A stretch of 64,000 nt of DNA from JADJNW01 sp964517145 (GCA_964517145.1 CAZFBN010000001.1:40838-104837); one strand, 5' to 3'. Positions 33,725-44,487 are shown, numbered from the stretch's first letter. Numbers and translations: made by a program. Notes: generated by a model not told the origin, from the sequence alone.

Positions 33725-35062
33725 CTATAGCATCATGTTTTTAATCGGCTCCACCATCGTATCAATATCGCCCGCGCCAATCGTCATTAATACCTCAATA
33801 TCATAATTTTGCAATTCTTGTAATAAATTTGTTTTTGCTACTAGCTTTTTATTCGGATTATTCATTTTATTAAAAATAATCTCCGACGTTACACCTTCGA
33901 TTGGTTTTTCCCGTGCCGGATAAATATCTAATAATAAAACTTCATCCAATCCATCCAGCGCTTCCGCAAATCCATCCACAAAATCGCGCGTACGCGAGTA
34001 CAAATGCGGTTGAAAAATGCCGGTTACTTTTCGATTCGGAAACAACTGTTTCGCCGCGCCAATTGCGGCTTTCAGCTCCGTCGGGTGATGCCCGTAATCA
34101 TCAATGTACACGGTCTTTTCGTTGCGTATAATAAATTCAAATCTTCGTTTAATGCCTTTAAAACTCAACAAACCTACGCGAATCGCTTCCGGCGTCACGC
34201 CCACTTGTAAAGCAATCGCAATCGCTGCCGTCGCATTCTCCACATTATGTCGCCCCGGCATCGGAAATTTTATATCATGAATATCAAAATCCGGGCTTTT
34301 ATAATCAAATACAAAATAGCCGTCTTCCACTCGCAAATTTTCAGTTTTATAATCCCCACCATCTACACCAAAGCTCCGAACTGCCTGTTTATCAAAGTAT
34401 TGCATCCAACTGTTTTGAACATATAATGTTCCAGTCACTTGTTTAGCAAATGCTAAATAACCCGTATCATGAATGGAATTTACATCGCCATAAATATCCA
34501 AATGATCGGGGTCCATACTCATAATCGCCGCCACTTCCGGGTGCAATTGCAAAAAAGAACGATCGTATTCATCTGCTTCCGCAACAACCCAATCGCTTTG
34601 CCCCTGCACAAAATTCGACTGAAAATTCTGTGCAATACCGCCCAAAAACGCCGATGCATCCACGCCGCCCGTGCGCAGCAAGTGCGTCACCAGCGAAGAA
34701 GTCGTCGTCTTTCCATGCGTCCCCGCAATGGCAATGCAACGCCGATTCCGACTGATAATGCCCAGTACTTCCGAGCGTTTTTTCACCGGAATGCCTTGAT
34801 TATGAAAATGTTGCAACTCCGTGTGCTCCTTTGGCACCGCAGGCGTCCACACCACCAGGTCCACTTCCGCCGGAATTTTATTTACATCCTCCTCATAATG
34901 GATTTGCATCCCTTCTTCCACCAACTTTTTGGTCAAAGTCGTCTCCGTTTTATCATAACCATGCACTTCCGCCCCCAATCCTTTGAAATAACGAGCCAAA
35001 GCACTCATCCCAATCCCACCGATTCCTACAAAATATATGCACTTGAGTTTGTCTATATTCAT
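33725..35062 (-). CDS. murC: UDP-N-acetylmuramate--L-alanine ligase
   Basis: Adds L-Ala to UDP-MurNAc in cytoplasmic peptidoglycan precursor synthesis. 445 residues with the Mur-ligase order: an N-terminal Rossmann domain (IYFVGIGGIGMSALARYF), the ATP-binding loop IAGTHGKTTTSSLV, the central EADEYDRSFLQL and MDPDHLDIYGD, and the C-terminal YGHHPTELKAAI with FQPHLYSRT. SALAR and GHHPTE identify MurC. Upstream is murG, downstream ftsQ. Confidence 0.97.
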   Translation of the reverse strand: MNIDKLKCIYFVGIGGIGMSALARYFKGLGAEVHGYDKTETTLTKKLVEEGMQIHYEEDVNKIPAEVDLVVWTPAVPKEHTELQHFHNQGIPVKKRSEVLGIISRNRRCIAIAGTHGKTTTSSLVTHLLRTGGVDASAFLGGIAQNFQSNFVQGQSDWVVAEADEYDRSFLQLHPEVAAIMSMDPDHLDIYGDVNSIHDTGYLAFAKQVTGTLYVQNSWMQYFDKQAVRSFGVDGGDYKTENLRVEDGYFVFDYKSPDFDIHDIKFPMPGRHNVENATAAIAIALQVGVTPEAIRVGLLSFKGIKRRFEFIIRNEKTVYIDDYGHHPTELKAAIGAAKQLFPNRKVTGIFQPHLYSRTRDFVDGFAEALDGLDEVLLLDIYPAREKPIEGVTSEIIFNKMNNPNKKLVAKTNLLQELQNYDIEVLMTIGAGDIDTMVEPIKNMML

Positions 35063-35149
35063 TTTATCCTGAACTTATTATATGGAACGCTGATTTTTAT
35101 AATAATTTTGATAATTTAAGATCAGTTCAAATCATATCAATCATAAGAA

Positions 35150-36253
35150 TCAGTGTACTATTTTTAAAACTTCCTTTGCAATCTCCTCCGCCGCATTCGG
35201 TTTCGCCAGTTGACGAATGTTATTCGCTAATTTATATTGCAAATTTTCATCATCCAATAGTCGCAATGCATTAGGAATCATTTGCATTTTTGCATCGGCA
35301 TCTTTCATTAAAACCGCTGCGTCTTTTTCCACCAGCGACATCGCATTTTTGGTCTGATGATCTTCCGCTACATTCGGCGAAGGCACTAAAATCGCGGGAA
35401 TGCCTACCAAACATAATTCTGACACCGTCAACGCCCCCGCCCTTGCAATCGCAACATCCGCCAGTTTATACGCCAAATCCATCCGGTCAATGAACGCTGT
35501 AATCAAAACATTCGGCAATTTCGCCGTTTCGCAATTTTTATATTCTTCATAATAAAAGCCGCCGCATTGCCAAAGCACCTGTACATCCGTGCGCCCGCGC
35601 AGCCATTCGGTGCTTTCCGCCATCGCCTGATTCAAAGTGCGTGCGCCCAGACTGCCGCCAATTATAATAATCGTTTTTTTATTTACATCCAATGTAAAAT
35701 AGTCAGCTGCCTCCGCTTTTGTCGCTTCGTTGTTTACCAAATCATTCCGCACCGGGTTGCCGGTTATAATAATTTTATCTTTCGGAAAATAGCGCTCCAT
35801 TTTATCATAAGCGACGCAAATTTTTTGCACTTTTTTAGCTAATAGTTTATTCGTCGCGCCCGCATAAGAATTCTGCTCCTGAATCAACGCTGGAACGCCC
35901 ATGCGCGTTGCCATTTCCAGCAGCGGACCACTTGCATAACCGCCCACGCCAACCGCTACATCGGGTTTAAATTTTGTAATAATTTGCCGCGCTTTTAATA
36001 AACTACTGATTAATTTTAGCGGAAATAATAAATTCTGTAATGTCAATTTGCGTTGGAAACCGCTGATCCACAATCCTTCGATTGGGTAGCCCGCTTTCGG
36101 GACTTTTTCCATTTCCATTCTGCCTTGTGCTCCGACAAATAAAATCTCGGCATCCGGCTTTATTTTCTGAATCGCTTTGGCTATGGCAATCGCCGGAAAA
36201 ATATGTCCGCCCGTGCCGCCGCCGCTAATTATAACTTTGAGTTTATCTACCAT
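35150..36253 (-). CDS. murG: UDP-GlcNAc:lipid I N-acetylglucosaminyltransferase
   Basis: Makes lipid II from lipid I at the inner face of the membrane. 367 residues, GT28, with the glycine loop IISGGGTGGHIFPAIAIA, GVGGYASGPLLEMA, the UDP-GlcNAc-binding region IIIIGGSLGARTLNQ, and ARAGALTVSELCLVGIPAILVPSPNVAEDHQTKNA. Complete and normal in length. Confidence 0.97.
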   Translation of the reverse strand: MVDKLKVIISGGGTGGHIFPAIAIAKAIQKIKPDAEILFVGAQGRMEMEKVPKAGYPIEGLWISGFQRKLTLQNLLFPLKLISSLLKARQIITKFKPDVAVGVGGYASGPLLEMATRMGVPALIQEQNSYAGATNKLLAKKVQKICVAYDKMERYFPKDKIIITGNPVRNDLVNNEATKAEAADYFTLDVNKKTIIIIGGSLGARTLNQAMAESTEWLRGRTDVQVLWQCGGFYYEEYKNCETAKLPNVLITAFIDRMDLAYKLADVAIARAGALTVSELCLVGIPAILVPSPNVAEDHQTKNAMSLVEKDAAVLMKDADAKMQMIPNALRLLDDENLQYKLANNIRQLAKPNAAEEIAKEVLKIVH

Positions 36254-36306
36254 TTATAATGGAACATTAACCTATTTCAAATTTCTTATTTCAATTTCAA
36301 ATCTAT

Positions 36307-37452
36307 TTATCCTTCTTTCGCTTCCATATACCGGCTCACACTTAATAAAATGCCTAATGATATGCAAGTAAATATAAGCGAGGTGCCGCCCATACTTATC
36401 ATTGGCAAGGTTAATCCTGTTACCGGTACTAAATGAACATTGACTGCAATATTTATAAATGCCTGAAAAACAATACTAATGGAAATCCCCATTGCCAGCA
36501 TAGCGCCAAATGCTTTCGAGCTTTTAGTCACAAGCCTCGTCGCCCGGAAAAATAACATTACATATAATAATATTATTACAAATCCTCCTATTACACCATA
36601 TTCTTCACAAATGATAGAATATATAAAATCCGCATAAGGCGATGGTAAATAATTGCGTTGCATGCTATTCCCCGGACCCTGTCCCAGTAAATGTTCTCCG
36701 CCATTTGCAATTGCAATTTTAGCTTGCTGCACCTGATAGCCGCCGTCGGGTGTATTCATAAATTCATCCACACGCGAACGCCAGGTATCACGGCGTATTA
36801 CATCCGGGAAATATTCACTGATCAATATCAAAAATGCGAAAACAACAACGCCTAATAATATTAACAATATTATGTATTGGATACTCACCCGTCCGACGAA
36901 CATCATAAGCACACAAGTCATCATGAGTACGATTGCTGTCGATAAATTTGCCGGTGCAATTAAGCCGCAAATCAACAAAATCGGCGCAATAATAGGCACA
37001 AATGCACTTTGAAAATCTTTAATGTATTCTTGTTTTGCCGATATCGATTTTGCTACAAATATGATTAAAGCCAGTTTTGCAAAATCCGATGGCTGAAACG
37101 TCAATCCCACAAACGGCACCTGAATCCAGCGCCGTGCATCATTGATATCGGGTTGAAACACTAAAGTGAATAACAATAAAGGCACGCTAAATGCCAGCAA
37201 ATACGGTGCCCACACACGTAAACGCTGAAAATTTAACCAATGAAATAAATAGGTTGCCAACAACCCCGCCGACAAAATCATTACATGCTTCATCAAAAAC
37301 CACTCGGTGTTGCCCTCGCGTTCGCGGTACGCCAGGGTGCCCGTGGAGCTGTACACCGCCAGAATCGAGAAAATGGCGAGTATGACCACAATCGCCCAAA
37401 TGGCGCGGTCGCCCCGTAATTCTGCATTTAATCTGGCTATGAATGTTGACAT
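36307..37452 (-). CDS. ftsW: Lipid II polymerase FtsW
   Basis: SEDS-family peptidoglycan glycosyltransferase of the divisome; 381 residues with about ten membrane helices. Recognisable blocks: AVYSSTGTLAYRE, TFQPSDFAKLALIIFVAKS, GGYQVQQAKIAIANGGEHLLGQGPGNSMQRNYLPSPYADFIYSIICEEYG (an extracytoplasmic loop containing the catalytic Asp) and GLTLPMISMGGTSL. Paired with the FtsI transpeptidase in the same cluster. Confidence 0.96.
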   Translation of the reverse strand: MSTFIARLNAELRGDRAIWAIVVILAIFSILAVYSSTGTLAYREREGNTEWFLMKHVMILSAGLLATYLFHWLNFQRLRVWAPYLLAFSVPLLLFTLVFQPDINDARRWIQVPFVGLTFQPSDFAKLALIIFVAKSISAKQEYIKDFQSAFVPIIAPILLICGLIAPANLSTAIVLMMTCVLMMFVGRVSIQYIILLILLGVVVFAFLILISEYFPDVIRRDTWRSRVDEFMNTPDGGYQVQQAKIAIANGGEHLLGQGPGNSMQRNYLPSPYADFIYSIICEEYGVIGGFVIILLYVMLFFRATRLVTKSSKAFGAMLAMGISISIVFQAFINIAVNVHLVPVTGLTLPMISMGGTSLIFTCISLGILLSVSRYMEAKEG

Positions 37453-37504
37453 TTTATTTATTTACAATTTATAATTTTTGATTTTTTATTTACTAACAAC
37501 TCAA

Positions 37505-38821
37505 TTATTTCATTAACTTCAATACTTCATTTCTAAACTGATCGCCACGGTCCTCATAATTTTTAAATAAATCAAAACTTGCACACGCCGGAGATAATAA
37601 TATAATATCGCCCGATTCAGCTAAAGATGTTGCGATTTCAACGGCTTCTTTTGCACTTCTCGCTTCCCTAATCTCGCTTCTGACTTCTCCAAACGCCTTG
37701 ATAATCTTGCTGTTATCTATGCCCATTGCTACAATTGCCTTCACTTTGTCTTTTACAAAATGTAATAACGGCGCATAATCATTTCCTTTATCCTGCCCAC
37801 CAACGATCCACACCGTCGGACGATTCATGGCTTGCAACGCATAATAAACCGAATCGACATTCGTGGCTTTGCTGTCGTTGATATAATCCACTCCGTCAAT
37901 TGTAGCAACCAATTCCATGCGGTGCGGCGCGTTGACAAAGGTTTCCAAGCCTTTTTGAATTGCTTCGTCACTGACACCGAGCGCCTTCGCCGCGTGAATG
38001 GCAAACAACGCGTTCATAAAATTATGTTGCCCTTTTAGTGGCGTCCGGCTCATATCAAAAGTGGAATTTCCAACTTTCAGCAACTCGCCATTTATCATAT
38101 TTTCCGAAATATTTACACCCTTTGGTGTAACATTTATCTTTTTTAAGCGATTGGTGATATTTTCATTATCCGAATTATACAAAAAAATATCATCCGCTTT
38201 TTGATTTTGTATAATATTAAATTTAGCAGTTATATAATTTTCCAACTGATACTCATACCGATCTAAATGATCGGGTGTAATATTTAATATCATACTAATA
38301 TTCGGACGAAAATCGATGATATTATCCAGTTGGAAACTGCTGATTTCCAGCACGTAATACTTTTTGGGCGCTTCCGTCAATAATCGTGCAAAACTATAGC
38401 CGACATTACCACCCATTGCCACATCAAAACCGGCGACGTGTAATAAATGGTACATTAATTTCGTCGTGGTCGTCTTGCCGTTGCTGCCTGTAATGCCTAT
38501 AATGACCGCATCACCCGCGTACCGTGCCGCAAATTCAATCTCCGAAATCACCGGAATGCCCTTTTCCAGCGCCGCTTTTACAATCGACACTTTATCAGGA
38601 ATACCCGGACTTTTAATAATTTCGTCGACTTGTAATATTTTTTCAAAATCATGATTGCCCTCCTCGTATGGAATGGCATTTTCAATCAGTACCTGCTTGT
38701 ATTTCTCATTAATCGAACCTTTGTCCGACACAAATATTTCAAAACCTAATTTTTTTGCTAATAATGCCGCCCCAATGCCACTTTCTCCACTTCCTAAAAT
38801 CGCTACATATTTAGCGCTCAT
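37505..38821 (-). CDS. murD: UDP-N-acetylmuramoyl-L-alanine--D-glutamate ligase
   Basis: Adds D-Glu to the precursor. From the ATG at 38821 it has 438 residues beginning MSAKYVAILGSGESGIGAA; an upstream ATG at 38839 adds only a Lys/Ile stretch. The ATP loop is IIGITGSNGKTTTTKLM; NITPDHLDRYEYQLENY, GQHNFMNALFAIHAAKALG, HRMELVATIDGVDYINDSKATNVDSV and LLSPACASFDLFKNYEDRGDQF are MurD hallmarks. Confidence 0.97.
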   Translation of the reverse strand: MSAKYVAILGSGESGIGAALLAKKLGFEIFVSDKGSINEKYKQVLIENAIPYEEGNHDFEKILQVDEIIKSPGIPDKVSIVKAALEKGIPVISEIEFAARYAGDAVIIGITGSNGKTTTTKLMYHLLHVAGFDVAMGGNVGYSFARLLTEAPKKYYVLEISSFQLDNIIDFRPNISMILNITPDHLDRYEYQLENYITAKFNIIQNQKADDIFLYNSDNENITNRLKKINVTPKGVNISENMINGELLKVGNSTFDMSRTPLKGQHNFMNALFAIHAAKALGVSDEAIQKGLETFVNAPHRMELVATIDGVDYINDSKATNVDSVYYALQAMNRPTVWIVGGQDKGNDYAPLLHFVKDKVKAIVAMGIDNSKIIKAFGEVRSEIREARSAKEAVEIATSLAESGDIILLSPACASFDLFKNYEDRGDQFRNEVLKLMK

Positions 38822-38984
38822 GATTATTTTTTTTAACACATAGGCTCATAGTTTCAAATACAAAAACTAATGCCTTCTAGGTGCCATTTTTACTCGCCTG
38901 CGGCGCATTTTTTTAACCACATAAAGCACTCAAGGGCACATAAATTTTATTATTTGAAAATATTTACTATGTGCCTAGGTGTTT

Positions 38985-40253
38985 TTACCGAATTTTTAAT
39001 GTAATAATTGTAATAACCGCCAATAAAACCCCCACAATCCAGAATCTCGTTACAATTTTTACTTCATGCATGCCCTTTTTCTGATAATGATGATGTAATG
39101 GCGACATCAGGAAAATCCGCCGACCCTCGCCATACTTGCGTTTGGTGTATTTAAAATACGCTACTTGCAATGTAACGGACAGCGTTTCCATTAAGAAAAT
39201 GCCGCACATTACCGGAATCAGCAGTTCTTTGCGTAATAAAATTGCCAAAGCTGCAATGATCCCGCCCAGCGTCAAACTACCCGTATCGCCCATAAACACT
39301 TGCGCCGGAAAGGAATTGTACCACAAAAATCCGATGCAAGCTCCCACGAGCGCCCCCGCGAAAATCACCAACTCGCCCGCGCCCGGCAGGTGCAGGATGT
39401 TGAGGTAATTCGCGGCAATCGCATTCCCGGAAACGTATGCAAAAATGCCGAGCGTAAACGCGACAATGCCCGAAACGCCCGTCGCCAGCCCATCCAAACC
39501 ATCCGTGAGATTCGCTGCATTCGACACCGCCGTGACGATAAAAATCACAAACGGAATGAATAACAGCCACACCCAACGCTCCTCCGCTTCGCGGCTCAAC
39601 GGCAATAACCAGCTGTAATCCAGGTGATTATCTTTCAAAAAGGGTATATTCGTAATGGCAGCTTTGTAGTCGCCCCGGCGAATCGTTTCCGAGCCATTCC
39701 GCTCTACATAGATGGTGTCGCCCACCATATAATTTTCGGTAATGCCCAATTCATTCGCCTCTTCCACGTCCATGCGTACCACAATATCATCACTCACCAG
39801 CATCGTTATGCCAATGATTAAGCCTAGCCCGACCTGTCCGGCTATTTTGAACCAACCACTCAAGCCTTCTTTATTTTTTAAAAAAACCTTGATGTAGTCG
39901 TCCGCAAAGCCGATCATCGCCATGAACACGGTGGAAACCAGAAGCAAAATGATATATACATTGTCCAGCCGTGCCATGAGCAACGAGGGTACCAGGATTG
40001 CCAATATGATGATCACACCGCCCATTGTCGGCGTGCCTTTTTTCTGCGTTTGCCCTTCGAGTCCGAGTTCGCGCACCGTTTCTCCGATTTGCTTGCGTCT
40101 CAGGTATTGAATGATTCGGCTGCCAAAGATCATCGAGATAATCAGCGACAGAATCACCGCTACGCCTGCCCGAAAGGAGATAAAATTGAACAAACCGGCT
40201 CCGGGAATATTCCCAAAAATCTTATCCAGCCACTCGACTAAGTAAATTAACAT
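38985..40253 (-). CDS. mraY: Phospho-MurNAc-pentapeptide transferase
   Basis: Makes lipid I in the membrane; 422 residues with about ten helices. Motifs: KKGTPTMGGVIIILAI, the catalytic FADDYIKVFLKNKEGLSG, SNAANLTDGLDGLATGVSG, GDTGSLTLGGIIAALAI, and the cytoplasmic SPLHHHYQKKGMHEVKIV. The insertion at about residues 145-200 (the segment with VSDDIVVRMDVEEANELG) is a Bacteroidota-type extension. Confidence 0.97.
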   Translation of the reverse strand: MLIYLVEWLDKIFGNIPGAGLFNFISFRAGVAVILSLIISMIFGSRIIQYLRRKQIGETVRELGLEGQTQKKGTPTMGGVIIILAILVPSLLMARLDNVYIILLLVSTVFMAMIGFADDYIKVFLKNKEGLSGWFKIAGQVGLGLIIGITMLVSDDIVVRMDVEEANELGITENYMVGDTIYVERNGSETIRRGDYKAAITNIPFLKDNHLDYSWLLPLSREAEERWVWLLFIPFVIFIVTAVSNAANLTDGLDGLATGVSGIVAFTLGIFAYVSGNAIAANYLNILHLPGAGELVIFAGALVGACIGFLWYNSFPAQVFMGDTGSLTLGGIIAALAILLRKELLIPVMCGIFLMETLSVTLQVAYFKYTKRKYGEGRRIFLMSPLHHHYQKKGMHEVKIVTRFWIVGVLLAVITIITLKIR

Positions 40254-40456
40254 TTTGTAATGTTTTATGCTGTTAAATGTTATTTGGGGAAGCGTTTTGT
40301 CGATTGGTGCGTCCGAATAACCAATTCACCAATAACAATTTACCCCAATTCGCGCCCAAAAATAAACATTCCCCGACGCATTTCTCAATCGAGTTGTCCT
40401 TTCTATTATTATAATTTCCAAGCCCTTTTTCAAATTTCAAATCTCAACTTTCATCT

Positions 40457-41914
40457 TTATAGTAATTCTGCTTTCAGAATCGCTTTATCGTCAAAAGGAT
40501 GTTTCACCCCGTTGATTTCCTGGTATTTTTCGTGCCCTTTGCCGGCAACCAGAATAATGTCGCCCGTTTGCGCAATTCGACCCGCTGTTTTAATCGCCTG
40601 TTTGCGATCAACAATCGTCAACACCTTATTTTCTGCGCCTTTTGGAATGCCGGCTTCCATATCTTGCAAAATGGCTTCCGGTTTTTCCGTGCGCGGATTA
40701 TCAGAAGTTAGAATCGCCTGATCACTCAGATTGCAGGCAATTTTTGCCATTTCCGGGCGCTTGGTCTTGTCACGGTCGCCGCCGCAGCCAACGACAGTGA
40801 TAATTTTTGCACCAGGCTGCCGCAATTGGCGAATCGTTTCGAGCACTTTTTCCAGCGCGTCGGGCGTGTGCGCGTAATCCACGATGCCCAGAATTTGATT
40901 ATTTTGATTAAAAATATAATCAAATCGCCCTTCTGCTGCCTCGACATTACTTAATGCGATTAAAACTTCTTCTTTATCCTGTTGTAATAAAATTGCCGTT
41001 GCATAAACTGCCAACAAATTATACGCGTTAAATTCGCCGATCAAACGGCCGTGAAAAGGCGCGCCATCTAAATCCAGTTGCAAGCCTAACAAATTGTTTT
41101 CCAATATTTTAGCTCGAAAATCCGCCATGCGTTGCAAGCTGTAACGATAAATTTTCGCTTTGGTATTTTGCACCATTACATCGCCGCGCTTGTCGTCAAT
41201 GTTGGTCAGCGCAAATGCCGATTTTGGTAATAGGTCAAAGAAACTTTTTTTAGCTTTGATGTAATTATCAAACGTTTTATGATAATCTAAATGGTCGTGT
41301 GAAATATTACTAAATATCGCCCCGGCAAATTGTAATCCGACAATCCGCCGCTGATCTGCCGCGTGCGAACTCACTTCCATAAAAGCATAATCACAACCTG
41401 CCTCCACCATTCCCGCTAATAAAGCGTTGATAGCGATAGCGTTAGGTGTAGTATGTGTTGCTGATATGATACGATTGCCAATTTTATTTTCAACCGTTGA
41501 TAATAATCCGGTTTTATAACCCAACGCTTGAAACAAATTATATAATAAAGTGACCGTCGTGGTTTTGCCATTCGTACCAGTTACGCCGACTAATTTTAAG
41601 TTTTGCGACGGATGATTGTAAAAATGATCGGATATGATACCCAAGGCGGCTGCACTGTCTGCCACTTTTACATACGTCACATCTGCTTGTAAATCAGTCG
41701 GTAATACTTCACATAAAATCACCGCTGCGCCGTTTTCAATTGCTTTGTCAATGAACTGATGCCCGTCTGATGTAAAGCCTCTCAAAGCTGCAAACAGGCT
41801 GTTTTTATTGGCTTGCCGCGAATCGAGGGTTAAATTTTCAATGATTCGATCCGGGTTGCCTTTCATTTCCTGAACTGACACATTCGTCAGCAATTCCTGC
41901 AAATTCTTTGACAT
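40457..41914 (-). CDS. murE: UDP-MurNAc-L-Ala-D-Glu--meso-diaminopimelate ligase
   Basis: 485 residues. The ATP loop GVTGTNGKTTTVTLLYNLF, SSHAADQRRIVGLQFAGAIF, NISHDHLDYHKTFDNYIKAK, and the amino-acid-selecting motif SDNPRTEKPEAI, which is the meso-diaminopimelate type rather than the lysine type. VDYAHTPDALEKVL and GKGHEKYQEINGVKHPFDDK close the protein. The cluster has no murF, so the next ligase must lie elsewhere. Confidence 0.97.
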   Translation of the reverse strand: MSKNLQELLTNVSVQEMKGNPDRIIENLTLDSRQANKNSLFAALRGFTSDGHQFIDKAIENGAAVILCEVLPTDLQADVTYVKVADSAAALGIISDHFYNHPSQNLKLVGVTGTNGKTTTVTLLYNLFQALGYKTGLLSTVENKIGNRIISATHTTPNAIAINALLAGMVEAGCDYAFMEVSSHAADQRRIVGLQFAGAIFSNISHDHLDYHKTFDNYIKAKKSFFDLLPKSAFALTNIDDKRGDVMVQNTKAKIYRYSLQRMADFRAKILENNLLGLQLDLDGAPFHGRLIGEFNAYNLLAVYATAILLQQDKEEVLIALSNVEAAEGRFDYIFNQNNQILGIVDYAHTPDALEKVLETIRQLRQPGAKIITVVGCGGDRDKTKRPEMAKIACNLSDQAILTSDNPRTEKPEAILQDMEAGIPKGAENKVLTIVDRKQAIKTAGRIAQTGDIILVAGKGHEKYQEINGVKHPFDDKAILKAELL

Positions 41915-41971
41915 GAAGTGTCATTTATATTAAGTAGTCGAGCAGTTTTATAGTCAATTGTTAACAGTCTT

Positions 41972-44137
41972 TTAGTTCAAAAACAATTTGACCGTTTGCC
42001 CGTGCGCGCGCGTACCTGGCAGGATAGATTGTCGGCGCACTTTACCCCAACCTTCCACTTGCACCCGCAAGCCCCTATTTTCCATTAAATACAAAGCGTC
42101 GCGCAAGCCCATTCCGGTTACATTTGGCACTACTTTTTGCTCCGACACCGCCCGATTCAACACCACTAGACTATCAGATCTTGCTTGTAAAATAGCGATT
42201 TCAGATGAACCACCTTTATAATATGATATATCTAAATAATCCAGCACTGTTTGTAAATCTGCTCGAAAACCAGAGTCATACGTTGGTAACTGATTGGCTG
42301 CCAATGTTGGCTTATTTTCAATATTAATGGGCAATTGCAACGCTAAATTGGTACTAAATATCCGATCGGCAATTTCCCGAAAAACAGGACCCGCTACATC
42401 CGCACCATAAAAACCGCCGCGCCGAGGCTTATTAATCACCACAATGCAGGAATATTTTGGTCGTTCTGCCGGAAAATAGCCAACAAAGGAAGATTGATAG
42501 CCTCGAATGAGCGTCTGCCCGCCACTCGTGCGCCGATAGCCCACCTGAGCCGTACCAGTTTTGCCAGCAAAATGATACTGATCCGTTTTCAATTTTCTTG
42601 CAGTACCGGTATCCACCACACCTTCGAGTAGCTCTTTTGCTATTTTGATGGTGCGATCCGACGCAATTTGCCTTTTCAAAATTGTCGTTTGAAATTGCTT
42701 GGCGGTTTCGCCATAACGCTGCAATTCCGACACCAAATAAGGTTTTACCAAAGTACCCTCATTCGCCACTGCGTTATAAAAAGTTAAAATTTGTAAAGGC
42801 GTCATTCTCAATTCATAACCAATCGCCATCCACGGCAACGTAGTGCCACTCCATTGGTACTCATCGTTGTAAGCTTCCTTGATGTAAGGTTTTGCTTCGC
42901 CATCCACTTCAATACCAGTTGGTAAATGAATATTAAAATCTTTCAATCGCTGAATGAAGCGTGCTGCGCCTTGATTGCGATTGATGCGTTCTTTTTTTCC
43001 ATAATATTTATTGACCAACTTCGCCGTACCCACATTCGATGACATTTCAAAAACCCGCCGAACGGTGGTCGAATCAATGCTTTGGCTCTCCGGCGAGGAG
43101 TCTTCCATTACATCATCATAAAATTGCGTGCGTCCGCGTTCGATATTAATCGAATCCTCCAGGTCAATGTAGCCATCCTCCAGCAATGCCATCATGGAAG
43201 CCAGTTTGAAGGTAGAACCCGGTTCTATGGCTTGCCCTACTGCATAATTGTAAGTTTCCCACCAACCATCACTCGTTCTACCCAAATTTGCAACCGCTTT
43301 GATTTTGCCGGTTTCCACCTCCATGACTACCGCGGTGCCCCATTCTGCATCGTGATAATTCATCGCTCGCAACAGCGCTTCTTCCGTCAAATCCTGCATA
43401 TTGATGTCAATCGTGGTCACCACATCGCCACCGCTTTTAGGCTCAATGAGCGCCAAGCTATCCATCGGAATCCAGATATCATTTACCTTATCCACTTGAA
43501 ACATCAATTGCTTGCCCGCCTCGCCACCGAGCCATTGATCGAAGGACGCCTCCAAACCCACCGGCTTTGCGCCCACTCGCTCTACATAGCCTACTGTACG
43601 CTGCGCCAGCATACCAAAAGGACGCCGCCGCTCGCTGTGTTGCTCGATGATTAAGCCCCCACGCATTTGCCCCAGCTTGAACAGCGGAAACTGCGAAATA
43701 AAATCCTTCTCGGCAAAAGTGGCTTTGCGTTTAATCGGCTCATAACGCGACCCCGACTTACGCCGCTCTTCCAAATGAAATTTCCAACCGCCTGGCGTCA
43801 TGGAATTGTCCACATAATTTGCCAAACAATGCGCCAACGAATCCACATTGGAAGTAAAATCCAACTCGGTCATCCCGGTAGAATTTGGGTCAAAATAGAT
43901 GTCGAAATACGGAATCGAAGTCGCCAAAAGACTGCCATTCTCAGCCAAAATATTACCTCGCTCTGCCTGCACCGGACGAGTGGCAAGGTACCATTCCTTG
44001 CCTTTTGATCGCCATTCTTCCCCTTCAATATAAGCAATCGTCAGTGTTTGATAAACCAATGCAATAGCAATGGGAATCACGATCCCGAAGAGCAGGAAGT
44101 AAACGCGATACAGTACCTCGTTTTTTCTGATATCCAT
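41972..44137 (-). CDS. ftsI: Division transpeptidase FtsI (PBP3-like) with C-terminal PASTA domain
   Basis: A class B penicillin-binding protein of 721 residues. One membrane helix near residues 10-32; dimerisation region from RPVQAERGNILAENGSLLA; transpeptidase domain with active Ser308 in EPGSTFKLASMM, the SSN-type motif in MSSNVGTAK, and KTG in FAGKTGTAQVG near residue 525. The last 60 residues (VVPNVTGMGLRDALYLMENRGLRV) are one PASTA domain, common in Bacteroidota FtsI. It stands 20 nt after ftsL. Confidence 0.96.
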   Translation of the reverse strand: MDIRKNEVLYRVYFLLFGIVIPIAIALVYQTLTIAYIEGEEWRSKGKEWYLATRPVQAERGNILAENGSLLATSIPYFDIYFDPNSTGMTELDFTSNVDSLAHCLANYVDNSMTPGGWKFHLEERRKSGSRYEPIKRKATFAEKDFISQFPLFKLGQMRGGLIIEQHSERRRPFGMLAQRTVGYVERVGAKPVGLEASFDQWLGGEAGKQLMFQVDKVNDIWIPMDSLALIEPKSGGDVVTTIDINMQDLTEEALLRAMNYHDAEWGTAVVMEVETGKIKAVANLGRTSDGWWETYNYAVGQAIEPGSTFKLASMMALLEDGYIDLEDSINIERGRTQFYDDVMEDSSPESQSIDSTTVRRVFEMSSNVGTAKLVNKYYGKKERINRNQGAARFIQRLKDFNIHLPTGIEVDGEAKPYIKEAYNDEYQWSGTTLPWMAIGYELRMTPLQILTFYNAVANEGTLVKPYLVSELQRYGETAKQFQTTILKRQIASDRTIKIAKELLEGVVDTGTARKLKTDQYHFAGKTGTAQVGYRRTSGGQTLIRGYQSSFVGYFPAERPKYSCIVVINKPRRGGFYGADVAGPVFREIADRIFSTNLALQLPINIENKPTLAANQLPTYDSGFRADLQTVLDYLDISYYKGGSSEIAILQARSDSLVVLNRAVSEQKVVPNVTGMGLRDALYLMENRGLRVQVEGWGKVRRQSILPGTRAHGQTVKLFLN

Positions 44138-44157
44138 TGCTTTTTTATTAAAATTTT

Positions 44158-44478
44158 TTATTCTTCTACGACAATGCGTTTCGGCTGCCCGTTTAAGGTT
44201 CTCAAACCAATTGCTCGTACTTGTTCTTCAATTTCAGAATGCTTGCTGTTGTACATAATGTCCGCCTTGATTGACATATATTGCCAACGTAATTCTTGTA
44301 TATCTTTGGTCACCAATTGAATACGCCGAATATTTCGTTCTGCCAGATGCGCATTTGCAATGTAAATCAACGCCAAAAAACCTAGAAAAAAAATCATTGG
44401 CAACTGCTTCAGAATCAAATCTGAACTCCAGTAACTCAATTGAAAATATTTCTCGATGCCTACTTTTGGCTTTGCCAT
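44158..44478 (-). CDS. ftsL: FtsL-like divisome protein
   Basis: A 106-residue bitopic protein between rsmH and ftsI: basic N-terminus, a membrane helix at about residues 26-46 (PMIFFLGFLALIYIANAH), and a coiled-coil-like periplasmic stretch (NIRRIQLVTKDIQELRWQYM) ending IEEQVRAIGLRTLNGQPKRI. The sequence is poorly conserved; position, size and topology identify it. Confidence 0.88.
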   Translation of the reverse strand: MAKPKVGIEKYFQLSYWSSDLILKQLPMIFFLGFLALIYIANAHLAERNIRRIQLVTKDIQELRWQYMSIKADIMYNSKHSEIEEQVRAIGLRTLNGQPKRIVVEE

Positions 44479-44487
44479 ATTTTTAGT